Shown here in pieces: positions 1 through 12,100 of a stretch of DNA of 64,000 nt (the stretch's first letter is position 1; every line of letters starts with the position of its first letter). The stretch comes from Ectocarpus siliculosus. Lineage: Eukaryota; Sar; Phaeophyceae; Ectocarpales; Ectocarpaceae. Below the pieces are notes generated by a model. The model saw only the letters and a program-made list of their open reading frames with translations. It did not search any database and was not told where the DNA came from. The translations under genes and the position numbers were made by a program. Location of the stretch: positions 263,837-327,836 of the forward strand of contig FN648398.1 of the NCBI GenBank assembly GCA_000310025.1, in the 5' to 3' direction.

Positions 1-1661
1 GGAGTGAGGGTTCTCGCCTTGCACAACATAATCTACTCGACCACCATTATGGTTATCGCAAAAAAAAAAACAGAGGTAAAAAAAAATAAACGGTAACCTG
101 GTTGCACGAAGTGAATTGGCTTGTTTTACAACGTCGTTGCCATGCGACGAAAACCCAATCCCAACGGCAAACACCGAGGGGGGGCTTGTTTTACAACGTC
201 GTTGCCAAGCGACAAAAACCCAACCCCGATTTGGGGGGAGTAGAGTTATGGGGAGTGATAAAAGGGAACGGGGTCCTTCTCGTCGTAAGAATACGTAACC
301 TCTGAAGGCGTTCTATCGGTATTTTGGGCCAACGGGTTGTTGTTGGGGACTATCCCAAGGTTGTATGTTGTTGGTGGATATCGTCCAAGGAGCAGCTTAA
401 TGTATGTTTCCGAAGCGTAGTGGGATACGGGTAGTCGGGTGGTATTCGCTCAAACCAAGCGCGATGCAGATCCCAGAGCTCGACAAAATACATGTTTTTA
501 CAAGAGGGGGCCTGTTTCCAAGGGAAATTTCGTTGAGAAACGGGATTTTTCTAACTCAGCCGAGGTTTTCAGATCTCATGACAACCACCCCACAAACTCA
601 CCCACGAGTTGCGCACCTTGGTGACAGGAGAAACATATCGACAGCACGGTCGTTCTTGCCACAATCTGTTCGACGTGCAGCACGTACAGTCTCCTGTTCC
701 TCGCTTGTTATCATCTCGAAATGCGGGAGTCTACACGCCTTGCCATTGTGTCCCAAGCACAGCGTGTAAGCCGGCCTGAGGTTCACATAGCAGTATTTTC
801 TCTCGGAACGAAAAAATGGTACCGGTAGTTGAGAAAGAGGCAGCAAACAACCGCATACCCTAGCGTACCGACGGACTTGCTTTTGCCGTTTCTGTCGCAT
901 TGTGTGCCTCAATTTATGCCTGTACTGGGCTCAACCCCATATTCCAACAACCCAGAAGAGTCCAGACAACCGAACGAGCCCTCCCTGTGCAGCGATGACG
1001 GTGCGTGTTGTGTTCCATGCTCTATGTTGCTTGTTCAGAAAGCTCTTCGAACAAGTCATGGCAGCATTCTTACGAGACGAAAACTGCACCCAGACTGACT
1101 TCGCCGCCGTGCTTGCGCGCGCTCACGCTGAGGGGGCACTTGGGAAGGAAAGTGAGTACACGTTAGTAAGAAAGGTGCACCGTACATGTCAGGTATCTCG
1201 ACCGAGCAGGCTTCTCCAATACGGTTTTGGGCCGTTCCTGGCTACAACGCAGAGGGTTGTCCGCATGACGAACTTGTTGCGGAAGTTCCACGTGGGGCTC
1301 TAGATGTGATGTTGGACAGGTGTTCGCTGAGAAGCGTGGCGCCTATACTAGCATCATACCACAGCTTAGGTTTCTCTTGCGCTGTCTGACCACTGCTTCA
1401 TATATTGCTACTACAAGCAGATATTTCTATTGCAGGAACCATAGAAGGGACGACACAGAGGACATGGCTGCCGTTTGAAAGCACGCTAGATCATCCATCC
1501 CTGGTGTCATGGATGGTTGCGAACTTGGTGCATCCGGGTTCGTCTTTTGGTCTATCATCACACTGTAAATACCTCTTTTTTCGGACAATGGTACCTTCAA
1601 CAACGCAAGGAGCGCCTTCCCCCCTCCCCCTCATTTTGACCGTTGTGCATTTTCGCATCGT
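1..1661. other. Gene-poor stretch, no supported gene
   Basis: Short open frames occur in both strands but none shows a recognisable domain, a convincing splice chain or a biased composition. A 65-bp direct repeat lies near the left edge and is listed separately. The stretch may hold untranslated or intronic sequence of a gene beginning to the left of the window. Confidence 0.5.
118..226. repeat. Two-copy direct repeat, 65-bp spacing
   Basis: A unit starting GGCTTGTTTTACAACGTCG occurs at 118 and again at 183, followed in both by GTTGCC, GCGAC and AAAACCCAA with a few substitutions. It is a local tandem duplication with no evident coding role. Confidence 0.75.
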
Positions 1662-1952
1662 GTGGCCATGATCGCCTGGATCGTCGGAGTAGGTTTGGGC
1701 AGCCTGGTCATCGAGACCATGACGGCCGTGGATGACTTCGAGTCGTTCACGAATTTCATGAACAACGCCGTGGCTGGTGAAGACGAGGACGCCTTGGCTG
1801 GTGAAGACGAGGACGATAGCGACGGCGCACCCGAAAACGCGGCCGTCCAGGATGGGGAGGAAGAGAGCAAGCGATGTCGACTCGAGAGTGACGGTAGCGA
1901 TGGTTCCAACGGGGGGGTTGCTGATACCGCGGCAAGAAGGAGACGGAAGTGA
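1662..1952 (+). CDS. Possible acidic hypothetical exon
   Basis: An open frame of about 96 codons carries a hydrophobic start (about residues 3-18), then an acidic stretch with a short internal repeat (AGEDEDALAGEDEDDS) and a basic end (RRRRK). The composition is non-random, and a pyrimidine-rich tract precedes it, so it could be an exon. No family was recognised and no partner exons were found. It could equally be a relic of a mobile element, since a transposase relic lies about 5 kb downstream. Confidence 0.2.
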   Translation: MAMIAWIVGVGLGSLVIETMTAVDDFESFTNFMNNAVAGEDEDALAGEDEDDSDGAPENAAVQDGEEESKRCRLESDGSDGSNGGVADTAARRRRK

Positions 1953-2928
1953 TCCTAAGTTGCGAAACGACTCTCGACACCAAACAAGATCGTGGCGGCG
2001 AGGAAGACAAGGGTGCAGGCATGTGATTCGGTCTAGGTATTGCGGACGTCGCGCGTGGATGCTGACAGGGATCCGGCATGAAAATGTGCAATGGATGGGG
2101 TAGTGCCATTGAAATTACATAGTCATGGCATCCGCCGGAACCAATCGTGGTACGGTGGAGTCTCCATCTTTTCTTATAGATGTGGTTCGTCCGTGGTGGT
2201 GACTAAAAAAAACGACCAAACTGTTCATAAGACACTGCCATGGAAAACAACCATACAACAACAGTTAGTTGTGGCTCAGATATTAGAGGGTACGTGTTAA
2301 GAGGGGATTCCGATATAGGAAGGTCGAAATCGGTTGTCACGGACTCGACCCGCCATAGAATAATAGGAGGGTATCCGGACATTGATCGAAGAGGTTTCCA
2401 AGAAGTATGCCACAGTGTTGAGAAGATAGCCAGAACGAGCACGCATAGTCTACGCTCTTCGAAGACTGTCAAACTAGGTGAACTAAAGACGCTTTTCCTG
2501 TCGCGACCCTCACAATGTTTATAGAATCACGTGGCCAACATACACGCATGACTATAGATGAAACGTCGTAGATAAAATCATTGCTCTGATCAAGCCTTAC
2601 GTAAAACCTCCAGACGAACAAACGCAAAATATGCAAGGGGCAAACCCGGTTTTCGGGGCGACACCTCCCTGAGAGACCCCAAATGAACCGTCACAATCAA
2701 AGGAACAAAAAGGGAATACTAAAACCAAGACAACATTCGGGCAAAACAGAGAACCGAACACTGCAGTGTACATGTACGATCGAAACCTTTAACAACAGTT
2801 GATCATTTTCCTTCTGAAGAATGTCTCAACAACGTACGTTTTGTACAGCACTAACAGCCGTACGAAGCGTTTGCAATGACGACATTTTCGTGAGCATATG
2901 ACACATGTTCCGAAACGCTGATAGCAGC
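1953..2928. other. No gene seen
   Basis: AT-richer sequence with short frames only. No protein motif, repeat array or RNA gene was recognised. Confidence 0.5.
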
Positions 2929-4960
2929 CTACCTACGCTGCTGTGGCGGTAAATGCGGCTGGATTTGTTTCTCGGCGAAAACGACCTTCTCGCACCTCAA
3001 TGATGGTATCAGCTCCCCACCAACTACGCGACCACCCGCGACAGTCACACCGGCTTGAGCCAAGTATGCGTCGTTGAACGAGCACGTCCCACTCCCGTCT
3101 CCTAGGAAAAGCAAGTATGCTTCGAAGAGCGTATTATCTGTGATGTGGAAGGATGGGCCGGAATAGCCGGTGAAAGTCCTTGGGACCTGCGATTCCAGGG
3201 TCTCCACCTAGAAGCCCGTTGACCTACCCGCTACTGCACGACATGCGAAACCATTCACGTAGCCCCGACCGCATATATTATCCAACCCAAGGCTACCTGG
3301 CCAGCCTCTCCGGAAAGCCACGCTCTTCATCGCGTCCTCAATGGTGACCCTAGACGTTGGATCTCTAGCCTCCCCAACCATGGCGATACCGCTAACAACC
3401 AATGCCGAGAAGGTTAGGAGCTAGGATACTCGTGACTAGCATGAAAACGGTCAAGGGATCCGCGCTCAGGGTGGCCACGAAGTACGCTTCGACGGCCAGT
3501 TCTGCTGTGTAGGCTATCAAGCACCCTACGACCAGTACTCTCCTGCTCCAAACTCCCCCGAGGACCGCCGGGAGTACGATCAGCGTCAACATGCCGGCAT
3601 AAGCCGACGTAAAGGAATCCAAGTTGCCCGTCGTGGCGACAGCACAGAGCCCTAGAGCGCCAGCTAGGGCTTCCAGTATGATGACCGCCATGGCCACTGC
3701 GTCTGACCCGGGCGGTAACGAGAGAACCGCGTGGAAGGGGTCGAAAGCTGCGGTTAGCGGGCACTTCCCACTCTTCCACCGAGTACAAGAATAATACTAC
3801 CGATGCCACCACTTCTCCGGCGGCGTTTCCGAACAGGAGCCATCCTGTGCCGCTTGCGCCCTTGATCGCAACATAAGACACCACCGCCGCCGTGTTGGTG
3901 AATCCAAGTATTTGAATTACGGCTTCGACCGTCCGGTGTTCAGCTGTCACCGCGTAGAACAAAGAATCCTCTGCTCCCTGTTGTTCTTGGAGGGGCAGCG
4001 AGGGTTCTTGCTCCAGCAACCCGCAAAACCCTCGGACTACAGCACACTTGAGGCGATCCGATGATCTTGAACTGACCACCCGACCGACCGGCGTTACGCT
4101 AAATGAACGCTGCTCTATAAACGCTACCTCCGCGTACTCCACGTTGTCTGTGACGTGGGTCGCCAACTTGTCAACTACCAGGGTTTCCCGGCCGTTGACC
4201 ATGGACCTACGGGGCGCCGAGTTGCGAGATGACACTATCGCCAGCAGATCCCGGGGCGACGCTCCGCCGCACATGCTCAGGTAGTTGATGCCTACAGCCA
4301 CCTCTTGCCTCGTTACCCTACTCTCAGAGAACCAGCGGATAGGCCGCCACTGCGACAAGGTCGCAACAGAGGGCGCGTTTCCCCCTGCCGTAGACATGTC
4401 GAGCACCTCGTCCTTGACGCTGAACTGGTTGACCTGGCCACCTCCCTCGACGTATCCAACAAGTCCTCCGTTTCCGCGGCGGCGGTCCGCCCTGTTGCAA
4501 TGGTAGGGAAAGTCTCGTGCGCACTGACGCCAGCACCCGCTCTGACATTACGGAGTACCTGGGATGCCAACGAGACGACAGTAGCATGATCGGACCCCCG
4601 GGGCGGTACGCGTGTCGTGTCGGAGTTCCCGCCTGAGATTTTGGCCCGCCGTCTTAGGCCCTGACACCGGCAACTGCACGGGTGCATGCATCGAAAAGTC
4701 CCCAAGCCTCAATGATCACGTGCACTACGAAAGCCGGCAACACCACCGCCACGAACGTCATCGAGCCAAAGACTAAGGTTAGGAAAACGCTGCACCAACA
4801 GATGCCCGGTGCCGAGGACCCCGCAGGCATTCTGGTGCCATCCAGGAACAGTGAAAAGCCGGGTTTCCACGAGTAAAGCGTGGAAGGAGGGAGAAGGGTA
4901 GAAAGTCAAACCCCCTTCACCGAGCGCGTCGGAGGGCATCAGTGACGGAAACGCTGCAGC
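2929..4960 (-). pseudogene. Degraded polytopic membrane-protein gene
   Basis: Read on the minus strand, this stretch gives consecutive membrane-protein-like segments that fall in different frames. First come a hydrophobic segment near 4790-4730 and a soluble stretch. The longest frame (about 4450 to 3740) follows, with two predicted membrane helices near 3950-3790. After a frame change near 3740 there is a run of at least four hydrophobic helices (3697-3414). After another change near 3400 come a last hydrophobic segment and a soluble tail (3402-3208, then 3207-2929). At least three frame changes are needed and no good GT-AG pair explains them, so decay is more likely than splicing. The family was not recognised. 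A gene with unusual introns remains possible. Confidence 0.4.
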
Positions 4961-5299
4961 GGAGCAACGTCAGCAAGAGCGTGCGGGTCGGAAACTGCTT
5001 CGGACCGTGCATAGGTTTCGGAGAACGGCGATTGCTCGGGAGTGCAAGGCGGGTTGACAGATGTTAATTTCCTCGCCTGTCACAGTTGGTGTAGGGTATT
5101 TCTCCGAATACCGCCGAATCTGCTACGAATTTCTTGGACGGAAAGAGTGAAGTTAGTCAAGCCCGTTTCCATGGAGTCCTATTTTTTCACCGACATGGGT
5201 CCCGTTTAGCCTTGGATTGTCGAGTCGGTTTGGCAGTATTTTCACATCTAAGTAGTTGTTCAACAGTGTCGTGATACTGAAGTACTGAAAGGCGGAGGT

Positions 5300-5722
5300 T
5301 TGGCGTCAGATGCGTATGGGTTCCCTCGTCGAGAACGCCTCCTCAAAGCTGACAGTGAAACAAAAACTTCGAACTATTTGGCAATGACGCCCCGCGATGT
5401 TTTGCTTCTGATTCGATCAAACCAGGAAGATATGCGTGTCGGAGTGGGGACGCAGTTTCACACCGGGACTCGGGACACCGAAAACCCTGTCTATGGAACC
5501 GTTTACAAGGTCAAGGCGGATGACGATGTCGAACAGGCCTCGAACGACGTGGTGATGGATTCAAGCTGTTGCATGCAAACGGTTCCTGCTGGTTTCGTCG
5601 ACACAGACGTCGCGATCGACGCCGGAACACCAACAACCAACAAACTAGCAGGGGGAAAGGGTGGGCAGGGGCAAGAATCCGGGTGGCTCACACCGGATGG
5701 CCGTGATACTGTCACCAACTAG
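5300..5722 (+). CDS. Hypothetical 140-residue open frame
   Basis: This uninterrupted frame begins near 5300 and ends at a TAG at 5720. The product is hydrophilic, with no signal peptide or membrane segment, and has a Gly/Gln-rich tail. No family was recognised. It is immediately followed by a 60-bp repeat array, so it may be part of a mobile element rather than a host gene. Confidence 0.2.
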   Translation: MASDAYGFPRRERLLKADSETKTSNYLAMTPRDVLLLIRSNQEDMRVGVGTQFHTGTRDTENPVYGTVYKVKADDDVEQASNDVVMDSSCCMQTVPAGFVDTDVAIDAGTPTTNKLAGGKGGQGQESGWLTPDGRDTVTN

Positions 5723-5815
5723 GATGGGATAGACGGCAGTCTGCCAAAAGCATGGAGAAGGGGGGAAGCGGGAGTAGCAGCATCAAGGGGTAGGATGACG
5801 CGACATTGACGACTA

Positions 5816-5985
5816 TTCTCGGGCAAGGATAGGAGTAGTAGCAGCGGCGACTAGGAGGATGGCGACAGTGATGCCTACTCGGGCAAGGAGAGGAGTAGCG
5901 GCGATGACCAGGAGGACAACTTGTACAGTGACGTCTACTTGGGCAAGGATATGAGCAGCGGCAGCCACATGTATAGCGGCAACCA
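5816..5985. repeat. Degenerate 60-bp tandem repeat, three copies
   Basis: The core CTCGGGCAAGGA (third copy CTTGGGCAAGGA) recurs at 5818, 5878 and 5938, each followed by a variant of TAGGAGTAGTAGCAGCGG. The spacing is exactly 60 bp, so the frame is kept between copies. The plus-strand translation is Ser/Asp/Gly-rich but contains stops. Confidence 0.75.
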
Positions 5986-6003
5986 CATATTGTTTTCGGC
6001 CGA

Positions 6004-6430
6004 ATGGCGGCTTGCGCGACAGTTGGTGGCCGTGGGAACATAAAAACAAATGGTTTTGTGCCAATTGGATGTGTTATCGGAAAGTTCTCTCGCGGTGTCA
6101 GAAAAAAGCCGTGTTTACGAGACCGCCGAGGTGGTGTGCTGCGACCACATTCTTGGGCGTACCTCGGGAACCACGTGCTGGTTTCCGCTAAATGACGGCT
6201 TGTGCGACAGCCGGGGGCCCTGGGAACACAGCTCAATTCGTTTTGTGCCTATTGGAGGTGTTTTCGGAAAGGTTTTCAAACATATGTTCATCTACGACAC
6301 CGCCGAGGTGGTGCCGTGACGTCAATTGGGACCGTTTCTCGGCAACCGCCGGTCACCATGGGACGAACGAGGGCTTGCGCGACAGCTGAGAGCCGTAAGA
6401 ACACAACGAATGTTGTATCGAAGATATCTA
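6004..6430. repeat. Degenerate tandem repeat of about 180-190 bp, three copies
   Basis: Units begin at 6004, 6192 and about 6369 with variants of GGCTTGCGCGACAG, then GTGGGAACA, a TTTTGTGCC segment and GACCGCCGAGGTGGTG. The third copy is diverged and partial. The array abuts the Harbinger transposase relic and may be its subterminal region, but no terminal inverted repeat was identified. Confidence 0.6.
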
Positions 6431-6537
6431 GGCGGTGTCGTAATTATTATTGGGGTCGAAAATATGCCCCGTATGCCCAAATGTCCGCAGTAGTCACCCC
6501 CTTCCGACCATGGTATATCCGTCCCCCTTAGCGAACC

Positions 6538-7020
6538 CTAACCAACGCAAGAACTACGCTTTCGATGCTGTTTCAAACCCGCCAACGTTAATTCCCGGTA
6601 GGAACGTCATCGGGGCCATCGACGGCACCCACATTCTGATCCCAGGGCCGGACGAGGAGCTGATGCTCGCGTACTACAACTACAAGAGGTTCTACTCCAT
6701 CCTACTCTTGGCGATTGTGGGCAAGAGCAGGCTCTTTCGTTGGTTTATGTCAGGCGCAGCGGGCTTGCGCGGGGATAGCGGTGTCTCACAAGCGACGTCG
6801 CTTTACAGGAGGGCATAGGAACAGTCCAGGCCCCCTACTGCACGCAAGATACTCGCAGACGGAGCGTTCATCCTCGGTGACTCCGACTTTGTTGAAGGAG
6901 CACGGCTGCGAATGCCCTACACGATGCCGATACCTAGACAGAGCGGAGTGCTTTTTCACCTACAAGCACCCTCCATGAGAATGCGAGTTGAAGACGCTTT
7001 CGGCAGGTGTAGTGCCGCAC
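6538..7020 (+). mobile_element. PIF/Harbinger transposase relic (DDE_Tnp_4)
   Basis: Two frames together give a Harbinger/HARBI1-type catalytic core. The first (about 6540-6818) contains NVIGAIDGTHI and YYNYKRFYSILLLAIV, which match the first catalytic Asp block of DDE superfamily endonucleases. The second (about 6843-7018, after a frame change) contains LADGAFILGDSDF with the second Asp, RMPYTMP, and RVEDAFGR with the catalytic Glu. All three acidic residues are still readable, but the frame is broken near 6820 and the flanking domains are missing. The copy is therefore inactive. No terminal repeats or target duplication could be assigned. Confidence 0.8.
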
Positions 7021-7029
7021 AACCAACCC

Positions 7030-9133
7030 TAGACTAGCGCCTCCCGCCCCGCTGTACTGTACGCCATGTATCTTTTGTTTATGTTGCCCGAATGTGTGCA
7101 TGTGTATGGATTGGATTAGTTGTTTCGCTGGTGGTATGGGTCGGCATGAGTCCGTGGTTACATTCGATATTTCGTTCGCTATCAAGACGCCGCAGTTATA
7201 TTGTTGTGCATACCGTCCCTTCACCGCCCTCCCCGCATCGGTGCTCGACAGGTGTTAAGTGGAAGTTCCTCTTGCTCCAACCATGGCCTCAACCTCAACC
7301 TCAACCTCAAGGACGCCACACTCTCATCACCAACATGCCGTAAAAACCTCCCGCAAACGACCCCCCCCCCGAAAAAAAAACTTGGAATACTACGGAGTTT
7401 TGAATATGTAGGACTTGTGTTTTTCCCTCCAAACTTCGCTATTCCCAATCCATGCAGAAAAATTCTCACATTTCCAGTGGTGTTGCGGCGCGGCGGCGTG
7501 CGTTGTAAACTTGTTCGTACCACCAAGCAAGACAATCCACCAAGTCTTTCCTACACCCGCCGCGTAGACAGTGAATGAAGAGGTAGGTTTTTTGTTCAGA
7601 AAACGACACAACAGGGTTTACCCTGGTCGAAAAGCGGCACACCTGGGTACACAGTCATTAACAGCAGTAAATGCACTCATATCATTGATCAGCGCCCAAT
7701 TTCACCCCGGTGCGCCCGAAAAGGCGCAGGGTATATCCTGTCGTGACTACTTTTCTCAACAACTGTACCCTGTTCTCGGAAATGTACCCTGACCTGACGG
7801 GAAATGAGACCCTTTTATCAATCATTTCCCGCGCAGGAATCTTCCCAACTCCTTTTCTCCTCCAACGGTGGGATACCAAACAGCGAATTTTCCCGCCCAA
7901 TAACAACCATGGCAACGGGGCAGGAATCAGTTTCCGCCCCTGCGAAACAACACCAGCCATCAACTCTTCCGCTCTGAATCAACAACGGCCGGGCAATACC
8001 CCAGCACATTTGTTCCGTTTGGAAACATGCACACACGCGTACAATACCCTTTTTTTGTTTCCTACAGTTTAGGCCTCGAGATATTGAGCTTTCCCTCGAA
8101 AAAATCTGTGTTGGATACTCCATGTCGAGTTTGTACGCGATGTCTCCTCTTCGATTTTGACTCTTGTGGGACTCTTGTGTCTGAAGGTACATAAGAAAAG
8201 GGCGGATGGAGCATGCATGCATACGAGAGTGTCGTCCACAAGACGCAATAATAATATCGGACGGAATGTGTGCAGCCTTTTTGCTACTAGCCGGTACGAG
8301 GTACCGTGGGCGCAGGCAAGTTGAATGAGAGCTGCAGAACACGCAGAACGAAAAGGCGGAACAGAATAACAAGCAACCCACGCGACGAGGTAGACTAACT
8401 GCACAGCAGACCACACCCGCCCCGGAAATAAATGAAAAATAAAGGCGCGACGCACAGAGCACGTTTTTTCGGGAAGATAATCGACTATACCGCTTCATTG
8501 GGGTTGCCGCGTGTGCGTCCCTCGCAAACTCGCTCTTCACCTATCTTTTTGCGGCGAGCCAAGTGCGATCAGGTCTCCGAACGTGATGTCACCGTTTCAG
8601 TTTGTGGGAAGCAAGCGCGGTCGAAAAGCTATACCAGATAGATTGGTCCCGTGCCTCTTCTGTTGGCACCGTCTTCTTGTGTATAGCTCTGCTCTGCGCG
8701 GAAGGGTTATAATCGTCGGGAATGCATGGCCAGTGGTACCAAAATCGGAACCTTTGGCGCCGGTAGACCTGTCCGGTGTGAGTGCAGGGATCCTGGATTT
8801 CCCGGCAAGAGGTTCGTCCGTGTTTCGTAGACAGGAACATGGACGGACCGGGTATGCATATCTTCGGAGGTCACGAGGCACAGTTTTCCCGAGATATTGG
8901 GGGCTCCGCGGTTAAAAAGACTCGCGTCTTTCATTGGTCAGTCGGTTGGCGCGGCGCAACCTACCACACAGCCGACCGCCGACACACCGACACAGCACTG
9001 CTCTCCCTGTGCTGTTGGGCTGCTGTTCGTGCTCAGCATCTGTGGTGACCTCAACACCATCGAGCTCACCAAGAGCACAAATCCGTGGTGCCAGTAAGGA
9101 GGCAGCAGTCGGTGAAGAGGAGACAGAGGACAC
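7030..9133. other. Intergenic stretch, no supported gene
   Basis: Holds a (CCTCAA)n-like microsatellite at about 7287-7311, poly-C and poly-A runs near 7360-7380, and several short unrelated frames. A 240-codon minus-strand frame (7818-8540) has no domain and looks accidental. The 3' part probably contains the promoter and 5' leader of the downstream plus-strand gene, but no clear core element was seen. Confidence 0.5.
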
Positions 9134-12100
9134 ATGGTGTCCATGGCGTGCTGCGCTGCAGTGAGCAGTGTGAGCCTCAGCTTGCTGTTGTTGAAGGCAA
9201 CGGCGTTCGTGCCCGGTCCTTCGCTCCCGACACGGCAGCGGGCTCCACTGCCATACCGTGGGCAAGCTGCTGCTGCCTCCTCCATCAAGGACGAGCTGCG
9301 GTGTTGTGGCCGGGAGAAAGGGACGAGAAGACGCCGCAGCCGCCGTAGCCCGGAGCTCTCGAGACTTGGCGCTGGCGGCGGCAACAGTCCACCTCTGGAG
9401 GTTGTTGTTGATAGCGAACACCTGCAACATGTGTTGGCAATGACTACTGGCGGCTGTTTCCTACCGACGCCTGATACAAGTTGTTTGATCCTGTCTACCG
9501 TCCTTGCTTCCGCACAAGTCGACGTGGAGCATGTTTTTGAGTGCTTTGCCTGCCTAGCATAGATTCCCATTCCAGGTTGTGCGGTGTGCGGCATACATAG
9601 TCTATGTCGCACGGTACCTGTACACTCCTTGCTGTACATGTACTTTGTGTAAGATCGCTGTTTTGTCCACGTAGGATCGGGAGCCAATCGAGCTGCCACC
9701 GAACTGAGGGGGTTGGGTCTGTAGCGCGCCACGACTCCCCTCCCCTCGTCCTTACAAGTTCTGAGCCACGACATCGTGAGAGTGCGGCGTGCAAGGGTAG
9801 GTGATTCGCTGGTCCGCTGCTGAGTTGTCGTCGGCGCTTTGTAGTTCCGGTTCAAACTGGAGCTCACCCGGTCCCACTGCTTGTGCAAAGTAGACTGTGA
9901 GTCGCTCCCGCGACGTCGAAGGAGAGGCGATGATTTGCCTGATCGTGCAAGACTTCGGGTAAGAACACGATTCGTTCCAACCAATTGGCAGGTTTTGAGG
10001 AACGACAACGCCAGGGTGCGGCGGAACCTCGAGCGCATCCGTCAGGTGGAACGGGATGACACCAAGACGATCCGGGCCATCACCTCGTCGGCGCTAAGGG
10101 GGAAGCTACGCCTGAGCGGCCGAGATAAGCGTGGCCGCGTGTTTCTCCCGAGGTGAACAGGTCTCCGTGTGTTGTTATCGTTTTGGAGCTTGCTCAGGGA
10201 TCGGCTTTCATCACTGGAATACCGCTTGCATGCCCGAATTCAGACAGGCTGGTCGATTGCGGGAGATCTGCGGGTGCTCTTGCGTGGTGCGGGACGCGTT
10301 CATATGCCGCGGGACTAGTTATGTAATACAAGGGCGGTGGACGCGGGGGGCTACCGCCCCCATCGTCCCCCGTTTGAGAGTCGATGCGCATACGAAACGA
10401 ACGGTATAACGGTGTAACCTATTTATGTGATGAGGTAAGCTAGCAGTTTTTTTTCCAAGTTTGAAACACATACCAAGTGGGACGGGTGTTCGTTACAGCA
10501 AGAGAACGATAGACGCAGGTTCGAAGTCGAGCGAAGCGTGCGTCATCATGCTCTCATGCTCTCCGTATACACTTAGGCCACCGGCTTCTCTGAAGCAAAA
10601 TGACAATTGTTGAACGAAGGTTGAAGCTTGTGGCGCACACCGTGTGCATCTGTCTGTCTGTGTGTGTTTTTTTATTAGGAAAAATAAATGCACACACAGA
10701 AAGACTACCCATTCGAGATATACCCACGTTCGAACGGGGTGTGGTGGAGTCTTTTCTGTGAGTGGGGGGAAAACCGGCTGGGTACTGGACTTAATTCGAG
10801 TCTATTTTAAGTCTTTACACTGATGATTTATATCAGTGACACCAGCTGGTCCTAAGTACAAAAACATCTGTAAAGGTAGCCTACATCTTGCAATACATCC
10901 CCTGTAGTTCTCTACTGGGTCAACGACAAAAATATCGGGGAGAATCCCTCCGTCATGTCGTGTGTGTGTGTTTTTAGCATTAGCATCGACCGCGCTAATC
11001 GGGTGACCAATGAAAAGACGTCAGTCTTAGTGCGGTTGAAAACACGAAACACTTTTATCTAAATTCCATTGACTGGGACCCCGTGAGGGTGTAACATGTC
11101 TGTGTGTGTGCAAGTGTGACTTGTACCATATAGCTATATTAGCCGTGAGACTACAGCAACATACAGCAGTCATCGTTTTACAAACATACACACACACCCC
11201 GTGTCGTTCTCCTGACTACAGCAGAGAGATCCAGCACACAGAACTGATGAGAGACATGAGCATAATGCACGTGATATGTGTTCCGAGTTCCGAGAGTCAG
11301 TTGCCGTCTTCCGTCTTCTCAATTATTTCCGGAAGAAATAATTCTCGGAATATCCTGCAAGTTGCCGTTCCTTTGACATTTTTGGGAAAGATGAGATGCT
11401 TGCCTGTGCGTGCAAGTTAGCAGTGTTGCACAGCAGTCCCTAGCACACGATGGGCACATGATGGATGGTGCATAAAGCGCTTACGTACCATTTAGTGGGA
11501 AGCAGACATGTGCGGGCTATGCATATGTGGTTGCTACATTAATTATAGACATGTTCCGAGTTTTGTGATAACTTCAAGTTCCCAAAAATACCCCGAAGAC
11601 AGTCCCGTCCAGTAAGATCGCTTGTTCTTTACAGTCCCGAGCGGAGGGGTCCGAGGTATAGAGAAAAAGTGCGACGACGTGGTTTTGAGCCGTCCCGCCG
11701 GCGCGCGCAGGTCGCCCGTCGCTGGACGCCCGGAGCCCCGAGCGGCGGCGTCTCGCTGAGAGAGGGCTCCCGGCGGGCTTCGCGGAGCGGGAGGCCGAGC
11801 GGCGGCCCCTGCGTCGCGCGCCAACACTCGACGCTATCGTGTCGACTTGAGAGTACGCGCAATCCCGCCTCTTCGCTCTCAGGCGCCGAATGGAGGCCTG
11901 CGGTGCGCCCTCAGCCTGAGCTAAAATTCCTTACCTCTATTTTCGTTTCGTTTATGTTGCGGTTGAGGGTTCTCTCGAGGCATGGGCAACGTTCCTTAGC
12001 GTGCGCAACAGCACCGAAGAAACGGGCCACGGGCGCTCTGGGTTCCTCTTGGCACACGAAGACCCGACCCGTTCAACATCTCACGATTGTTTCCCGTACC

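Noticed and set aside
7818-8540. 240-codon minus-strand open frame
   Set aside because: No domain, odd Cys/Ser-rich composition, no neighbouring exons and no phase partner.
8938-10038. 366-codon minus-strand open frame
   Set aside because: It is antisense to the plastid-signal exon and the next exon of the rhodanese-fusion gene. It has low-complexity Ser/Arg/Thr composition and no domain; it appears to be a shadow frame.
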